A stretch of DNA of 64,000 bases from Actinomucor elegans (Eukaryota; Mucoromycota; Mucoromycetes; Mucorales; Mucoraceae): positions 434,001 to 498,000 of the forward strand of contig JAMSLZ010000008.1 in NCBI GenBank assembly GCA_026027325.1, given 5' to 3'. How positions within the stretch are numbered: the first letter of the stretch is position 1; every line of letters starts with the position of its first letter. Positions 1 through 12,560 of this stretch are shown one piece after another. A model generated the notes under the pieces. The model was given only the letters and a program-made list of their open reading frames with translations. It made no database searches and was not told the DNA's origin. A program made the translations under genes and the position numbers.

Positions 1-1132
1 ATACCGAACTCACAAAAGGTATTTCGTTTAAACTGGGCTTCTGGTGGTGGAATCTGTGATAGAAAGTAATGTATGATATATGATATAAGGATGTATATAT
101 ATATATATACAAGTTTTTGTCTTACATTAGTTTTTCTATAGAGAGGATCGTGCACCAGAGTACAGCTTATTCGTTGGTGATCTCAGTAACGACATTGACG
201 AAACTTACCTTTTGGTACGCATGACTTTATGCGCATAGATATAAAACTAACTTGCTATGAAGTCGTTGTTTCGTAATAGGTATCCTTCTTGTCATTCAGC
301 CAAGATAATGACAGATCCAGTTACTGGATTATCAAGAGGATATGGATTTGTACGCTTTTTGAACCAATTGGAACAACAGGAAGCAGTATTAGAAATGAAC
401 GGTATTCTATGTGATCATCGACCTTTACGTGTTTCATTTGCTACACCCAAATCAACGCCTATTCAGCCCATCAATAACACCTTGTATTCTCCTCCAGTCA
501 GTGCTAGATATCTTCAATTAGCATTACAAGCACCCGCACTTGTCCATCAACCTACGGACCCTAATAACACGACTGTATTTGTTGGTGGGTTATCTTCACC
601 TGTAACTGAAGAAGAACTAGGCCAGTACTTTGCACCATTTGGTGATGTAACTTATGTCAAAATACCTCCTGGAAAAGGCTGTGGATTCGTTCAATATGTA
701 ACTCGCTCTTCTGCAGAACAGGCTATTGAAAGAATGAATGGATTTATGATTGGTACATCAAGAATCAGACTGTCTTGGGGTAGATCACAAGCTGATAAAT
801 TAACGACTACCTCTGGTACTACTAATCAGCAAGAACTTCCAAGCCCTTCGGCCTTTTCCTCTACGACGTCTTCGTCTAATAGTATGCATCTTTTGGGATC
901 ATTCCGTCCATTGTCTCCCCCTTCTAGTTTCTCGCAACAAGACATTTTCCGTACTAGTATCAAGAATGAAATGGATGATGATTGGCTTTTAATGCCGAAT
1001 ACTATTAATATGAATACTACTACTGCTGCATTGATAACAGCAGAAGAACAATTGCAATTCCTTGGCGCAAATCAGCAGCAGCATACCAATAACAATCAAT
1101 GGCATCGAGATATGAATGATGCTTTGTTTTAG
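1..1132 (+). CDS. NGR1/NAM8-type RRM RNA-binding protein (5' end outside window)
   Basis: Partial gene; the left edge cuts into the first RRM. Exons 1-65, 142-214 and 263-1132 join in frame (introns 76 and 48 bp, both GT...AG; an AACTAAC branch site sits in the second). The joined protein runs NWASGGG then LFVGDLSNDI (RNP2 of an RRM), GYGFVRF (its RNP1) and a last RRM with VFVGGLSSPV and GCGFVQY, followed by a Q/N/S-rich tail of about 110 residues. This order of RRMs and the conserved phrase MTDPVTG are typical of the yeast Ngr1/Nam8 and fission yeast Csx1 family, which bind mRNA or act with the U1 snRNP. Whether this copy acts in splicing or in mRNA stability cannot be told from the sequence. 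The family is clear; the exact orthologue is not. Confidence 0.88.
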
Positions 1133-1487
1133 CACTTCTTTATAATTACCTTTTCCATTATATGCAATCCCATTACTAATATTACTACTGTTTACTACTG
1201 CTATTACCTATTACTTATATCACTGTACCTATTCTTTTTTTTTCTATTATCAAGTTTATCCTCTCTCTTTTTTTAGTGCTTAAATTATGTAATGATTTTA
1301 CACCTTATAAAACTTATTGCCTTTTATATAACTGATATTGCGTATGTGTTCTCAAAAAAAGTACCTTCTTACGTGGTTAGCTAAATAAGGAAGTATGAAA
1401 CTTGACGGAGTTTTATATATAAAGACTTAAGTGAACCTGGAAAAGAGACGAGCTTTATTTATTTTCCTCTTTTTTCTTTTATTATCA
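1133..1487. other. Intergenic: 3' UTR and promoter
   Basis: AT-rich spacer between two genes in the same direction. It holds pyrimidine-rich runs near 1231-1275 and a TATATA-like run near 1414-1420, about 70 bp before the next start codon. No reading frame of note. Confidence 0.6.
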
Positions 1488-2988
1488 ATGTCCCAAGTTA
1501 TCGATAGAACAGACCTTTCTATCATCAATTCTTTGCCCGCCGTGATTCCTCCTACAACTCGATTCAACTTTATCAAAAACTGGTGGCACCGGTCTGAAAA
1601 GACTTCGAGCATAGCTGAAGCGCGAATCATTCAACGTATCTATGATGCTCTGCCTATTCCTTCCTCACAACTGCCGCAAGTGCCTATTTATGCTCGTGTA
1701 GGTCGTATCTCGATTGACTCTGAAAATATACTGTCTTCAAAGCTCGCCAGACAAATCAACACATTGTATATCTCACAGCAACCTCAACAGTCCAAGCCAT
1801 TCCATTTTATATCTGAGCCAAAACCTGATATATTAGAAGACATCCATAACGAAAGTAAAACCGCACATCACAACTTGGTCATGTGTCATGGTTATGGTGC
1901 TGGATTGGGTTTCTTTTATCGTAACTTTCAGAATTTGTCGCAGCAATCTGGATGGCGTCTGTTTGCCATTGATTGGCTTGGTATGGGTAATAGCTCAAGG
2001 CCCAAATGGACACTATCCCGGAAATCAAATCAAACTTGGGATGAAATTGTACAAGATGTAAGCCTCTCTTTTTTTTTTTGGTAATTTTTATGTTTGATAT
2101 ATAGGCTGACCTAAGTATCAAAGGTTGAGGACCACTTTGTAGAGTCATTAGAAGGTTGGAGAACTAAAGTTGGATTAGAAAAAATGACGTTGTTTGGCCA
2201 TTCACTTGGGGGTTACTTTGCTACCTGCTATGCATTAAAATACCCTGAACGCGTGGAAAAGCTAATTCTGGTATCACCTGCCGGCATTCCCGAGAATTCA
2301 CCCGAACAGCAATCTAAACTAGTCGATAATACAGCCAATCCTCAAGAGACACTAGAAAAGGAAGCGTCTGAAATCGGAGCTTCATTTCAAGCCGAAGCAG
2401 CAGCAGCAGAAAACATAGCCAAACAGCAAGAGCAACAAGCCAGTACTGCTACGCCAACCCCACCACCAAAATCAAGAATGCCTGCTTGGGCTACCTATCT
2501 TTGGGATCGCAATGTGACACCCATGTCTATTATTCGCGCCATTGGTCCATTTGGCCCTAGTTTGGTACACACTTACACATCAAGACGTTTTGCTCATCTA
2601 GATCTATCAGAACAGCATGATTTATATGACTATTTGTAAGTATAGATAATGTGAAGAGAATGCGGTTTTGATGATCTACTCGTATAGATATAATATCAGT
2701 TCCTCTACTGGATCAGGCGAATTCGCTTTAGCAGCTATTTTAGCTCCTGGTGCTTATGCTCGTAAACCTCTATTCCGCAGATTGGAAGGACTTCAAGTAC
2801 CTACCGTATTTATTTATGGTGATCAGGATTGGATGGATTACAAAGCTGCGGCCAAAGCCAAGAAATTCATGAAAGTACCGGTCAAGATCTTTCGCGTGCC
2901 AGATGGTGGACATCATATGTATTTGGATAACCCAGAAGAATTTAATAAAATCATTAGAAATGAAATGCAAGAGCAGCAGCAGAGTTAG
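1488..2988 (+). CDS. Alpha/beta hydrolase of the ABHD4/ABHD5 (CGI-58) - CLD1/ICT1 family
   Basis: Exons 1488-2057, 2124-2635 and 2688-2988 join to 460 residues (introns 66 and 52 bp). The open frame extends upstream to 1431 but only through a GTG, so the ATG at 1488 is chosen. Visible motifs: oxyanion-side HGYGAG (about residue 134), nucleophile elbow GHSLGG with Ser about 217, acid candidate in YGDQDW (about 405-409) and the C-terminal HHMYLD, which gives both the catalytic His (about 436) and the H-X4-D motif linked in this family to lysophosphatidic acid acyltransferase activity. The nucleophile Ser is present, as in ABHD4 and yeast Cld1/Ict1, unlike human ABHD5. A Q/A/P-rich insertion of about 70 residues lies in the lid region. 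Likely role: phospholipid or cardiolipin remodelling, perhaps mitochondrial or lipid-droplet associated; the substrate is inference. Confidence 0.9.
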
Positions 2989-3559
2989 ATTGCTGCTTGT
3001 ATTGCATTTGCAGTATATTCTATAAAACCTTGGTTGTTTGATGTGTCTTCTTTGACAAGGCTGACAATGCTAAATTAGAGAATGTAAATAAGACTCCATC
3101 TTTGAGTTGTTGGTAACTATTCTGATCATATACCAACCATCAGTAATTCCAATACTCGATATTGCGTAAGAAACTGAAGGAACAAAACCTCAATCCAGAA
3201 TAACAAATATTACAATTTTATAATTCTTTTTGCGCTGAAATGTCTTGATCTAGAATAATAATAATAATAAAAAAAGGTTCACTCGACGATTTGGTGAGGT
3301 AACAAATATCATCTTTAAATTATACAAGCGTGTGCTTGAACAATGCTATGTGATATTAAGATACAAGCACTATATGTATTTAAGACCTTGGCTCATCTAA
3401 CCCGGCATTTAATAACTATGTAGTATTTAAAAGGTCTCAAGTTATGCAACATCTAGATCTTAGTCTTTCTTTTATATCAATTAAGAGATGCTGCGTTCAG
3501 TGCGATCGAATTGGTAAAGCCTCTTTCTGTAGAAGAATTCAACTTGTACTCCTTATAAC

Positions 3560-4000
3560 TCTTAGGAACGGCTTATTCTGTGCATGAAGAGCTAATCAGA
3601 TGCAATATTAAATCGAGATCCGCCGATAAAATCTATAAATCATTAGTTTTTTGCTCATATGAAATACGAATAATATATATTTTTTTGTATACATATAAAA
3701 TATATTCATTACAGTTAGGTTAAATAATGACTATCTGTAATCGATATGGTAGTTCATTATGAACACGCATCCACGATTAGATGCGACACTCAATCTAAAT
3801 CGATCGAGAGATCTGTAGATTACTATACCTTGTTTACATGAACTGTGTTTCAATTACTGCCACTTGCTAAATAGCAATATGCACTCGTTGCAATTTAGCT
3901 AAACAAGGATCTAGTTGATGCTATATATTAGTGCGAAACTGTAATAATGACCAGATGTAACAATAGACTGAGATCGGACGATACATGTAAAATCATTCGA
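3560..4000 (+). repeat. Degenerate ~175-bp tandem repeat, cluster A (3 units)
   Basis: Three diverged units in forward orientation. The marker word GATGCRA...ATTAR occurs at 3599, 3780 and 3954, spacings of 181 and 174 bp. Around each lie the other conserved words of the family: a TTCATT-type block upstream, then an AxxGAGATC/ATCGATCGAG block and GATCTGTAGATTA or a variant downstream. The units share the same word order with the clusters at 11.9-12.6, 42.5-43.4 and (reversed) 57.8-58.3 kb. Confidence 0.7.
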
Positions 4001-5599
4001 ATTAGTTTACATAAAATGTTTGTAAATTTTAATAGCAAGAATTTGGCTTATTTGACTTTAAATTTCCTGACCCATTCTATTTTACTCGTAGAATGGTTCC
4101 AGCAATTATAGAACTTTATTCTGAACATCAGTTAGCAATTAGATGCGTTATTAGAGGGTTGGGAAATGATTTTGCGACGCTAAAAATGGGAAATTCTTAA
4201 ACAGAAGTTTTTTTTTTTTTTGGCGAAGCGTTACGGTAGCATTTTGGAGACATAATTTACAATAATACGCATTCACCGCATTTGAGAGTATGCTATGTAT
4301 CTATGTTGTATTTTATTTGGATATTAAATACTCGAATTATAAACACATTTCTGCATGATGCAAACGACCGACTTTTATTAAGAATAACTTGATCAATTTA
4401 AATAAATATTATAACATTTTTATCATTCGAGGGTCTTTCTATTCTTTGTAATCTATATCTATATCTGTTGTGTATCAACGCTTTTTAGGCATTAAAAAAA
4501 TCAGATTCATTTTTGAGCTTTAGGGCCATTATTTGCAAATTGTTGTTAGTCAATACAAATTCAGAAAACGAGCTTAATAATAGTGAATAGTAATGCAGTC
4601 CCTTTGAGTTTTTCTTTTAAGATATCGGTAGCCTTTTAAAGAAGTAGTTTTTAATCCGACCATTACTATATGGCCCTTAAACTATCCATTTTTTTGATGA
4701 TCTATTATTTTAATAAATTTGGTTGATTACTGCAAGTTGAATGTTCGATGGCCAATGATAACAATAATCAACCCAGGTGACTTGCTGCAATCTTAAAGTA
4801 CAATTAAATCTGTATATAAATATTCATGTACCATCTAGTCAACACCAATAATCGTCGATCCACTCACGTGGACAGAGGATACCAGAGAAAATGGGAATCA
4901 CGTACCAGTTTTTCATGTGTTATCGGATAGTGTAACAATAACAAAAACCGCAAAAGGGCATATCTGACCTTTGGGAGAAGTCGGGAAAACTGCGTGCATA
5001 CACTTCTTTTGAATAAAACGCCAGATAGGCTGCTGTTTTTGAATAATGCACCACATGCCTTCAGACTACTGTTCAATATAGACATTTTTAATATCTTGCG
5101 CATATGATCTTCTATATGCTTATTTATCGCTTTAGAGATTCATATTGGTTTTTGTTGCATTTATGCTTTGCTGGCATGAGCGGAAAGCATACAAAGCTTT
5201 GATTCTATTGGCCAGCAACGATTGAATCGATAGGTTCATGGATTCCTTTGACAAGCATCACTAAACCAGTACCAAACAGAGGTTAGGAAGCTAAATTTGG
5301 GAAGCTAATAAAAAAGATACAAGTGATTCCCAGCTCACGTATTTTCGTAGTAATAAAACAGTTGGAACAGGCTGTATCAAGCCAAGATTATATGATACTT
5401 TTCTCTTTTAAAGTAAACTATGTCTTTTTATTTATTACAAAGACTATTCTATATTAAACAGAACTTGGTTCTATATGCCTTTGGCTGGGCTCATAAATCT
5501 AAAGCAATCACTCATCTCCCTGTAGACTTGTAATTTCAATATTAGGCATGAAATGGGGCCACGAAATTGAATTTTAATCACGGGCTCAAAATTGGACAT

Positions 5600-5700
5600 C
5601 GTGCACTAATTAATTAACCATAGATCTCGCTTGCGATCTTGGTCAATTGTTGCATCAGGATGGCAGACCCTGTTCAAAATGAATTGCATTTGACACAATC
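5600..5700 (-). repeat. Single reverse copy of the ~175-bp repeat core
   Basis: On the minus strand this reads ...CAATTCATTTTGAACAGG..., then TGATGCAACAATTGACC, AAGATCGC and GAGATCTATGG, the same word order as the forward units. It is a partial, diverged copy. Confidence 0.6.
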
Positions 5701-7160
5701 TCGATGTAACTCGAATTTTGTAAACGTCTTATTCGCATTTGCTAATTTATACAGGATTGTATAGTTACTCACTAACCTTTTTTGATCGCCAAACGATTTT
5801 GCATCAATTTGAAAATAATTGCTTAAACTCCTACCAGGAGGATCGCCAAGAAAGTGGAATATTCCCAGATATTGATACCCTATCTCTCTAGGAACGTGTT
5901 GAGAACGACATGATGTTTGAAAAATGTTAGCTGATTCAAAACTAACTGGCCATTGTCTTAGAAATTGATCGCCATTGGTCGAGCATATTTCTCATAGGGT
6001 TTCAAATCAGACAATGGACCAATATATCGATAATTGATCAAACCAACAATTATAATGTGTCGAGCGTACAGTATACAGGCGATTTAATAATGCAAAGAAG
6101 AGGCTTTCGGTTGCTGGATTGGAAGTCTAGAATAGAATCCTATTTATCACCTCTTTACAGCATTCTATCAAAGTTGGACAGGTGACTATTATATTGAACA
6201 GTTTAAACGCGAGACTGTATAGATAGGATCTAAAAAGCTGTACTGTAACTTGATCTACAATATAAAGCGTCTACTTCCAAGTCGAATCTTTAATAATATC
6301 GCGACGTTTTATACCTTTGATAGCGCGTATGACTTGACAGTATATTTATCGGAACGCAGTGCACCAGCTATCGGCATATGTCACACACTCGGAGAATATA
6401 CAGTACCTGATATAGTAATAATAGAGATAAGAAATATAACGTTTCATTCCGACCTCTCTTTATTTTTATTCTTAAGCTCAGTTACCCTTTGTTACTAATA
6501 GTCTTTATATCATCTTATCAATTGATATTAGTTTTGTTACAATCAACCTCTATATAATCAAAGATTTTTTTGATAATACTCAATAATAGCTCATACTAGC
6601 ATGTTTTTTTAACCTCTATTGATAACACGATACTCTTTCGATTGACTAAAGGACCTTAATCGAAGAGAAAACCTGAATAAACATGACGTAGAATAGATAC
6701 TTATCGGAAGTGACCGGGTTACACTTCAGTCCACTGAAGCTGGATGCCATATTCTTGTTTTAAGGGCAAATAACCATACTTTTTGATAAATAACACATTC
6801 ATTATAAAGATCACATCCCCTTTAAATACGAAAAATGTCATGTTTTTTTTATTCAATTAAATATGAAGTAGGCCTTAGTTAACTATCATAGACAGAGATA
6901 AGTGTGGATTGACCAGTCACATGCGATAACTGGCATGAGAAGGCACCAAATAGGCAATTAACACTTTGGCCTCGTTCGGTTCTAATATTCAAGTATTGTA
7001 ACACAGAGGGTCGCGCTTAAAGTAATTAAATTATATACTCGATCATTCTTTCTCTCTTTCTCTGCTTAAGCCCTTCTTAAAGACCTTCATTTTCATTAAA
7101 AGAAAGAGAGCCTATGGGCATAATTTTCTTTCGTATCTATAGCCATTTAATACCGCCCCC

Positions 7161-9487
7161 ATGTCGTTAACCAACACTACAGACAAGAATCCACTGCCCT
7201 CTATTATGGATCAGTTACTATCTGATTCGTTATTTCCTCCTCGTCCAAAACCAGAACTCAAAAATGAGAAGCCCGATGATAGCAGCGACGATGAAAATCA
7301 ACAAAATTCTAGCAAACATGATCCTTTAGCAAGCAAAGTATGGCGAATGTATACCAAAGCAAAAGACACGTTACCCAACGGCTCTCGTATGGAAAATTTG
7401 ACCTGGCGCATGATGGCAATGACGTTAACAAAGAAGAAGCTGAACGAAGAAGCAGCTGCGAAAGCATCTAGCAAAGACGCTATGGATGTCGACCAACCCA
7501 CAGCCAAGCGTAATCCAACAACGCCACCTGCAGCTGATGACACAACAGCTCTATTATCTTCTTCAGCCCCCCCATATACAATGATCGATTTGTTTAATAA
7601 GCAACCCCACCAGCAACAGAAGCAGCAGTCTACGAATGAAATATATCAAGAACATGATAGTTGTAGAACTAATGTCATGGTATCAGGAAGTATGCGCGCT
7701 ATTACAACATCAGATCAAATACCTCAATTTACCGTAAGCTCTACATATAAAGGCAATATCACATCTATTTCTAATACCTCAATCCTATAGCCTGTCAAAC
7801 GGCGAGTAGATTACGAAGTGCATCAAGGAGGAGCCAACAGTAACAGTATCATAATTCCATCGCTTGATGAAGAAGAAAATGATTCTACAGTTGATCCATA
7901 CTCCTTGGATGAAGAAGACTTTAACAAATTTAGTCAATCAGTACCATCTCGCTCTTATTTCATGCAACCCACCAATCAGCAACCCAATACTATGTTACTA
8001 GGTGATGCAAATGCTTATAATGCCAACCCTTATCAGCACCACCCAGTAAGCCCATTAAGCACACCATCTTTGCTTCAGCATCAAAATGCATATCAGCCTT
8101 CTTCGCCACCAATGTCCTCAGGCTCGTTTTACTTTGGTTTGAATTCTTCCAATACTACTGCCTCCACACCTACCGGCGGTATTGCTTCTGTACAACAACA
8201 AAGCGATCAATTGGTTACCAATGCTAGTAGTTTAAACTTTGAAGATATATTAAACGTCTATTACAATAATGGAAGTAACCTTGTTCGTACACCAGATGCA
8301 TTTGATTCTTCTGCTACTAGTGCTATAATGCACCTACAATCTATTCACCTTTCTCCTTCTACAGGGGAGTCAGCATCTTCTTCTCCACCATCTGTGCCTT
8401 CACCGCATTCCATGTCCAGCTCAGATTATCACAGCAATGACGAAGATGAGGAATCCTCTACTGACATTAAACCAAAGCAACCAGGTGGAAAGTACAAAAG
8501 AAGTAGAACCTCGATATCACGTCAAAACCAACAGATGCAAAAGAATGGATCAGGTCATGCTGCCAATAAAACGCAGTGTTCTAATTGTCAAACGACCACT
8601 ACTCCACTCTGGCGTCGTGACCCTCAAGGCCACCCACTCTGTAATGCTTGCGGATTGTTTCTGAAGCTACACGGCGCAGTTCGTCCCTTGAGCCTTAAGA
8701 CAGATGTTATCAAGAAACGTAACCGAGGTAGTGCTAGTGGAGGGTCATCGAATCAGCATGGTAGCAGTACGAGTAAATCAAATAGCTGTAAATCTACAAA
8801 ATCCTATGCCAAGCAGCAGCAACAGTTAGCAGAACCAGTTGGGCTTAAAAAGATGAAAGTAAAACTTTGAATGACAGAAGAAACACAGTTCATATTGCAC
8901 CACATCAGCATTCTGCAATGGCCAACCGACCAACGCTTTCAGCAAGACCTACATTAATGAGTAAAAGGCAAAGACGCACTTCAGATATGCTGCCACTTTC
9001 TACTAGCTCTGCCTTATCATCTCCTCCTACACCTACTGTTCATTTGATGCCTCAACACGCCATGCACCCATCATCATCTAGTTCTTCCACCCCTTCCACC
9101 CCTTTTCAACCATCATTTTCAACGGCATCCGCATCATCTATAGCACCTACACCTACTACAGAAGCATTACCGGCAGCTACTGCGACTAACGCTGCAGTTT
9201 ATGCGATATTGGAATCGATAGGTATACATTTGGATAGTTTACCCGTTGAGCTATTACCGTTGATCGCGTCAGCAGCCAATTATCATGCAGCCAATAAGCA
9301 AAGACTCCAAGAGCAAGAGCAGCAACCGCAACAAAAGATGGATGTATCAGTTTTATTAAACAATGCTTTATTTCAACAGCAACATAACACAAATCTGCCT
9401 ATGATAGCTCCTCAAAAGCAGCCTCCACCAGCTTATCAGCAGCAATCAAGCCGCGGTATTTATGAATCAATGGACAGTCAACCATAG
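7161..9487 (+). CDS. areA: AreA/NIT2-type GATA zinc-finger nitrogen regulator
   Basis: ATG at 7161. Exon 1 is 7161-7733, exon 2 starts at 7791 after a 57-bp intron. Residues about 54-92 ([20 protein letters not shown] then MENLTWRMM) are the N-terminal domain found in AreA/NIT2 proteins. The zinc finger is C-X2-C-X17-C-X2-C at about C454, C457, C475, C478, followed by [11 protein letters not shown], as in AreA. The frame meets TGA at 8868-8870, but a Q/S/P-rich frame with the same composition continues to 9487. The best join is a 50-bp intron 8859-8908 (GTAAAA...CATCAG), giving 739 residues; intron 8788-8888 is also phase-compatible. AreA proteins activate genes for secondary nitrogen sources when ammonium and glutamine are scarce. 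The family call is firm; the 3' exon join is not proven. Confidence 0.88.
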
Positions 9488-10103
9488 ATAAACAAAATAC
9501 AAACATTATATGCCCTTATACATTTATGCTCTTGATAATCTTTTTTTTTCTATGTACATTTCCTTCTACTTATATATATATATATCTTTTCTGCTTGTTT
9601 AAACTATGAAATACTTACGAATAAAACCTATCTCAACTAATAGTCATAGCTAGAATGAGTAATATTCGACAGAAAAAGGAAAATCCTATTACTGGAATCT
9701 TACTGGTTCATATGTTCCAGAAATCTTAGGGGAAACTCTAGGTAGTCGGCGGTAAAACTCCAACAATTCTGATTAAAAAGAGGGGTTTATTATGGTTTGA
9801 AAGTTAGTAGACTGGTAAACAAACCAAAATCTAATGAAATCTACACAAAGATAAAATCTATCTAGATAGAATAGGAGAGAACAAATGATACGACTGTGAG
9901 TTATGCTTGCTCATTGGTAAGTTACTCATGACACATCCCAAGTAAGATATGAACAAACCGCCAAACTATTGGGTCAAACTCATTGGGCCAAATCACGCAA
10001 TTTTGAAGCCCCACTAAGAGATTTTTTTTTTTTCTTTCGTATTTAAGCAAGGCTTTTTTTTTTTTCTCATTTGCATTTCACTTATCTTTTTCTTTTCCTT
10101 ATC
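9488..10103. other. Intergenic between AreA and transporter genes
   Basis: AT-rich spacer with a TATATATATATAT run near 9571-9585 that may belong to the 3' UTR, and T-rich runs at 10021-10070 just before the transporter start. No gene seen. Confidence 0.6.
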
Positions 10104-11663
10104 ATGGCTCTAAAAGACACAGAAATACAAAGCTACGGCGCAATTGCACTCGATACAACTGAGGATTTTGATTTATTACAGTCAAGCCGACCTGGCTATG
10201 GTACGAGAAGCCCATTTGAAGTATCTTTGAACATTGTAAATGCCACAGTGGGCTCTGGTGTCATTGGACTTCCTTTTGCTTTGATGATGGCTGGTTTTAC
10301 TACTGGCATTGCTATTTCGGTTTTTGTCAGCGTGTTGACCTTCCTTGCTATCTATTCATTGATCCTCACTGGTCAAAAGAGTCAAATTTTTGATTTCTCT
10401 TCGCTTGCTCAAGTGGCCATGGGACGCTTCGGATTCCACATGCTAAATTTGATGTTGTTTATTCAAAGCGCTGGTAGTGTGATTAGTTACTTTATTTGTA
10501 AGTCCCTTCATTGTTGCATCAAGATTAAGATTCAGTTACATATATTCATTCTATTCCATTATTATTAGTGGTAGCCGATACAATCCCTGTGCTTCTGGGT
10601 CTTTACTTTCCTCAATATCCCATATTAGCTGATAGACAGTTGGTTACTATCCTCGTGGCCGCCCTTATTGTAAGCATATTGATTGTTTGATAATAGTTCG
10701 ATACTAAACGTTTAAAATAGATTTTCCCTCTCAACCTGTTTAGATCAATCGGAGCTCTTGCAAGATGGTCCGCTTTTTCAGTTTTACTATTACCCGTCAT
10801 GATTATCACTGTCTTAATCCGAGCACCGGCTTATTCAAAAGAACATGAGGCACCCTTGTTATCTGTCGGTAAAGATCCTGTTGCTGCCATGGGTATCATG
10901 TCATTTGCATTTGTTTGTTCGCAGGTGGTTTTTTCAAACTACTTGTCTCAACACAACCAATCGTTATCTTCTTGGAGAATCACTTCCTTTTTATCTTCGT
11001 TCATGAGTTGGGCTATTTCGATTAGTTTCGCAGCTATTGGTTATCTTAGCTTTGGGCAAGATGTTTCTTCTAATATCTTTAGCAATTTCCCTGCTGATGA
11101 TAACATCATTAATGTGGGTCGACTTGCTTTGGGTGTCTCTATGGTATTGACAGTTCCGTAAGTGTATTATATACAATATGCGTGATGATATACTTATTTA
11201 TCTGATGATGTATAGTATGGCTTTTTACCCTGCTCGTGATGCTATTCAGAAAACAATTGGTTTCGAAACCGCGGATCGCCAGCCTTCACCCATGCAGCAC
11301 TACAGCGTTACTGTTATTCTGTTTACCATCTTTTTAATACTTGGTATACAAATTCATTCTCTTGGAAAAGTATATTCCATTGTAGGTGGTATTGCTTCAT
11401 CCTTCTTGGCTTACATCATTCCAGGGTTTGCTTATATTGCCGTGTTTCATCCCAACTGGATCTCGAAACTACGTTTCAGTCGTGACCAAACCATAACACA
11501 ACAACAACAAGAACAAGAACAGGAGGAAGGTGAAACGCTCACTGGATCGACAATGTCGAAGATCAATGCTAAACCAACTTGGTGGCTCGATGTATCCTCT
11601 ATTGTTTTGGTATCATTTGGCCTTATTGTTATGTCAAATACCGCTTTAAACGCATTCCGATAA
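10104..11663 (+). CDS. Amino-acid/auxin permease family transporter (AVT / SLC38-like)
   Basis: Exons 10104-10497, 10569-10669, 10721-11157 and 11216-11663 join to 459 residues (introns 71, 51 and 58 bp). The first ATG of the frame is 10104; an upstream extension uses only TTG. The hallmark TM1 phrase NIVNATVGSGVIGLPFALMM is present at about residues 50-70, followed by roughly ten more hydrophobic segments. A hydrophilic Q/E-rich loop lies before the last membrane span. This fits the AAAP superfamily, most like SLC38A11 and the yeast vacuolar Avt transporters that move neutral amino acids across the vacuole or plasma membrane. Substrate and membrane are inferred from the family only. Confidence 0.9.
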
Positions 11664-11960
11664 TTTCTTACCTTTGAGCTACCCTTATAATATACCCTTC
11701 CTTTACCCTTTCAAATTACCCAGTTTAGATCAATAAATAGCATTCATTTGTACCGATATCGAATTGACAGCCAGGGACACTCATCAGTTTCTGTATGTAA
11801 CACGAGTCCGTCCCGTCAAGTAAAGTTAAAAGGGCGTCTATTACACAAAAAGGAACGCGAAGTTTTTGGTTTACTATTTCAAGTAATACCGTTGATTTGT
11901 GTTCACATTATTCGGCTTTTAAGTTCTTTGTTCTCTATTGGCATGCTTATTGGTTTACTA

Positions 11961-12560
11961 GTTGCAGCTGCTCATTCTGTGCATGGAGTACTAATCTAAT
12001 ACGACATCGACATAAATCGAAATTGGAGAAGGGATCGATAGATCGTTATTGTCATGTACAAAATTATATAATAGTAACAGCAGGTATTATAACATTTGAT
12101 GTATCACATTCGTTGATAAAATATAACTGAGATTCTATCGGATGCAGCAACTCATTTTAAGTACGGGCTAGTAATTCATTGAAGACATTTGGCTGAGATC
12201 AGAGAAGGAATCTATATATCATTAGTGTAATGGACTAAATTTCACAGGACGAACAGCAGCCATTATAACCTTTAGTATATAATATTTTTCAATCAAGTTT
12301 AATTGAAGTTTTATCAGATGTAGTAGCTCATTCTAAATATGAACTGCTAATCAATGTGGCTATACAGAGATCAATCTCGAGATCTAAAGATCATTACTCT
12401 GTACCAGATTATTTAGCAAAAGCGCCAGCCATCACAACATTCCTTATACAATATTCTTTGATCAGGCCTAACGAAACTTTTAGTGGATGCAACCTTTTAT
12501 TTTGAACATGAACAACTAATTAATATAACATCGTACCAAGCTCGGCCGATTTTTTGTTAC
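11961..12560 (+). repeat. Degenerate ~175-bp tandem repeat, cluster B (4 units)
   Basis: Unit starts marked by G(A/T)TGCAG or GATGTAG words occur at 11961, 12141, 12317 and 12486, spacings of 180, 176 and 169 bp. Similarity runs over the whole unit, not only the core: the second halves share CAGC(A/C)(G/A)...ATTATAAC or CATCACAAC, then a TATACAATATT-type block and a TTTAATTGAAGTTTTATC-type block. This shows a head-to-tail tandem array rather than separate insertions. Divergence between units is high. Confidence 0.75.

Larger units (their letters stand above)
2989..7160. other. Long gene-free region
   Basis: About 4.2 kb with no credible gene. Short open frames at 4864-5103 (minus) and 6250-6498 (plus) have no recognisable motif, and the second lacks an ATG. 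The stretch contains one cluster of the ~175-bp repeat (3560-4000) and a reverse-orientation single copy near 5600-5700. The last few hundred bases form the AreA promoter, with GATA/TATC sites (for example near 6697 and 6898) that would allow nitrogen autoregulation; that use is inference. Confidence 0.65.

Noticed and set aside
280..288. GTATCCTTC, matching a U12-type donor
   Set aside because: It codes the conserved R-Y-P-S of the RRM and the reading frame runs through it; a chance match.
4864..5103. 79-codon minus-strand ATG frame
   Set aside because: No motif, no flanking exons, lies in repeat-bearing gene-free DNA; compatible with chance.
6250..6498. 82-codon plus-strand frame
   Set aside because: Opens only with TTG and shows no domain.
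11748..12130. Two overlapping plus-strand frames of 77-83 codons
   Set aside because: They run into the tandem-repeat array and are not kept in other units.
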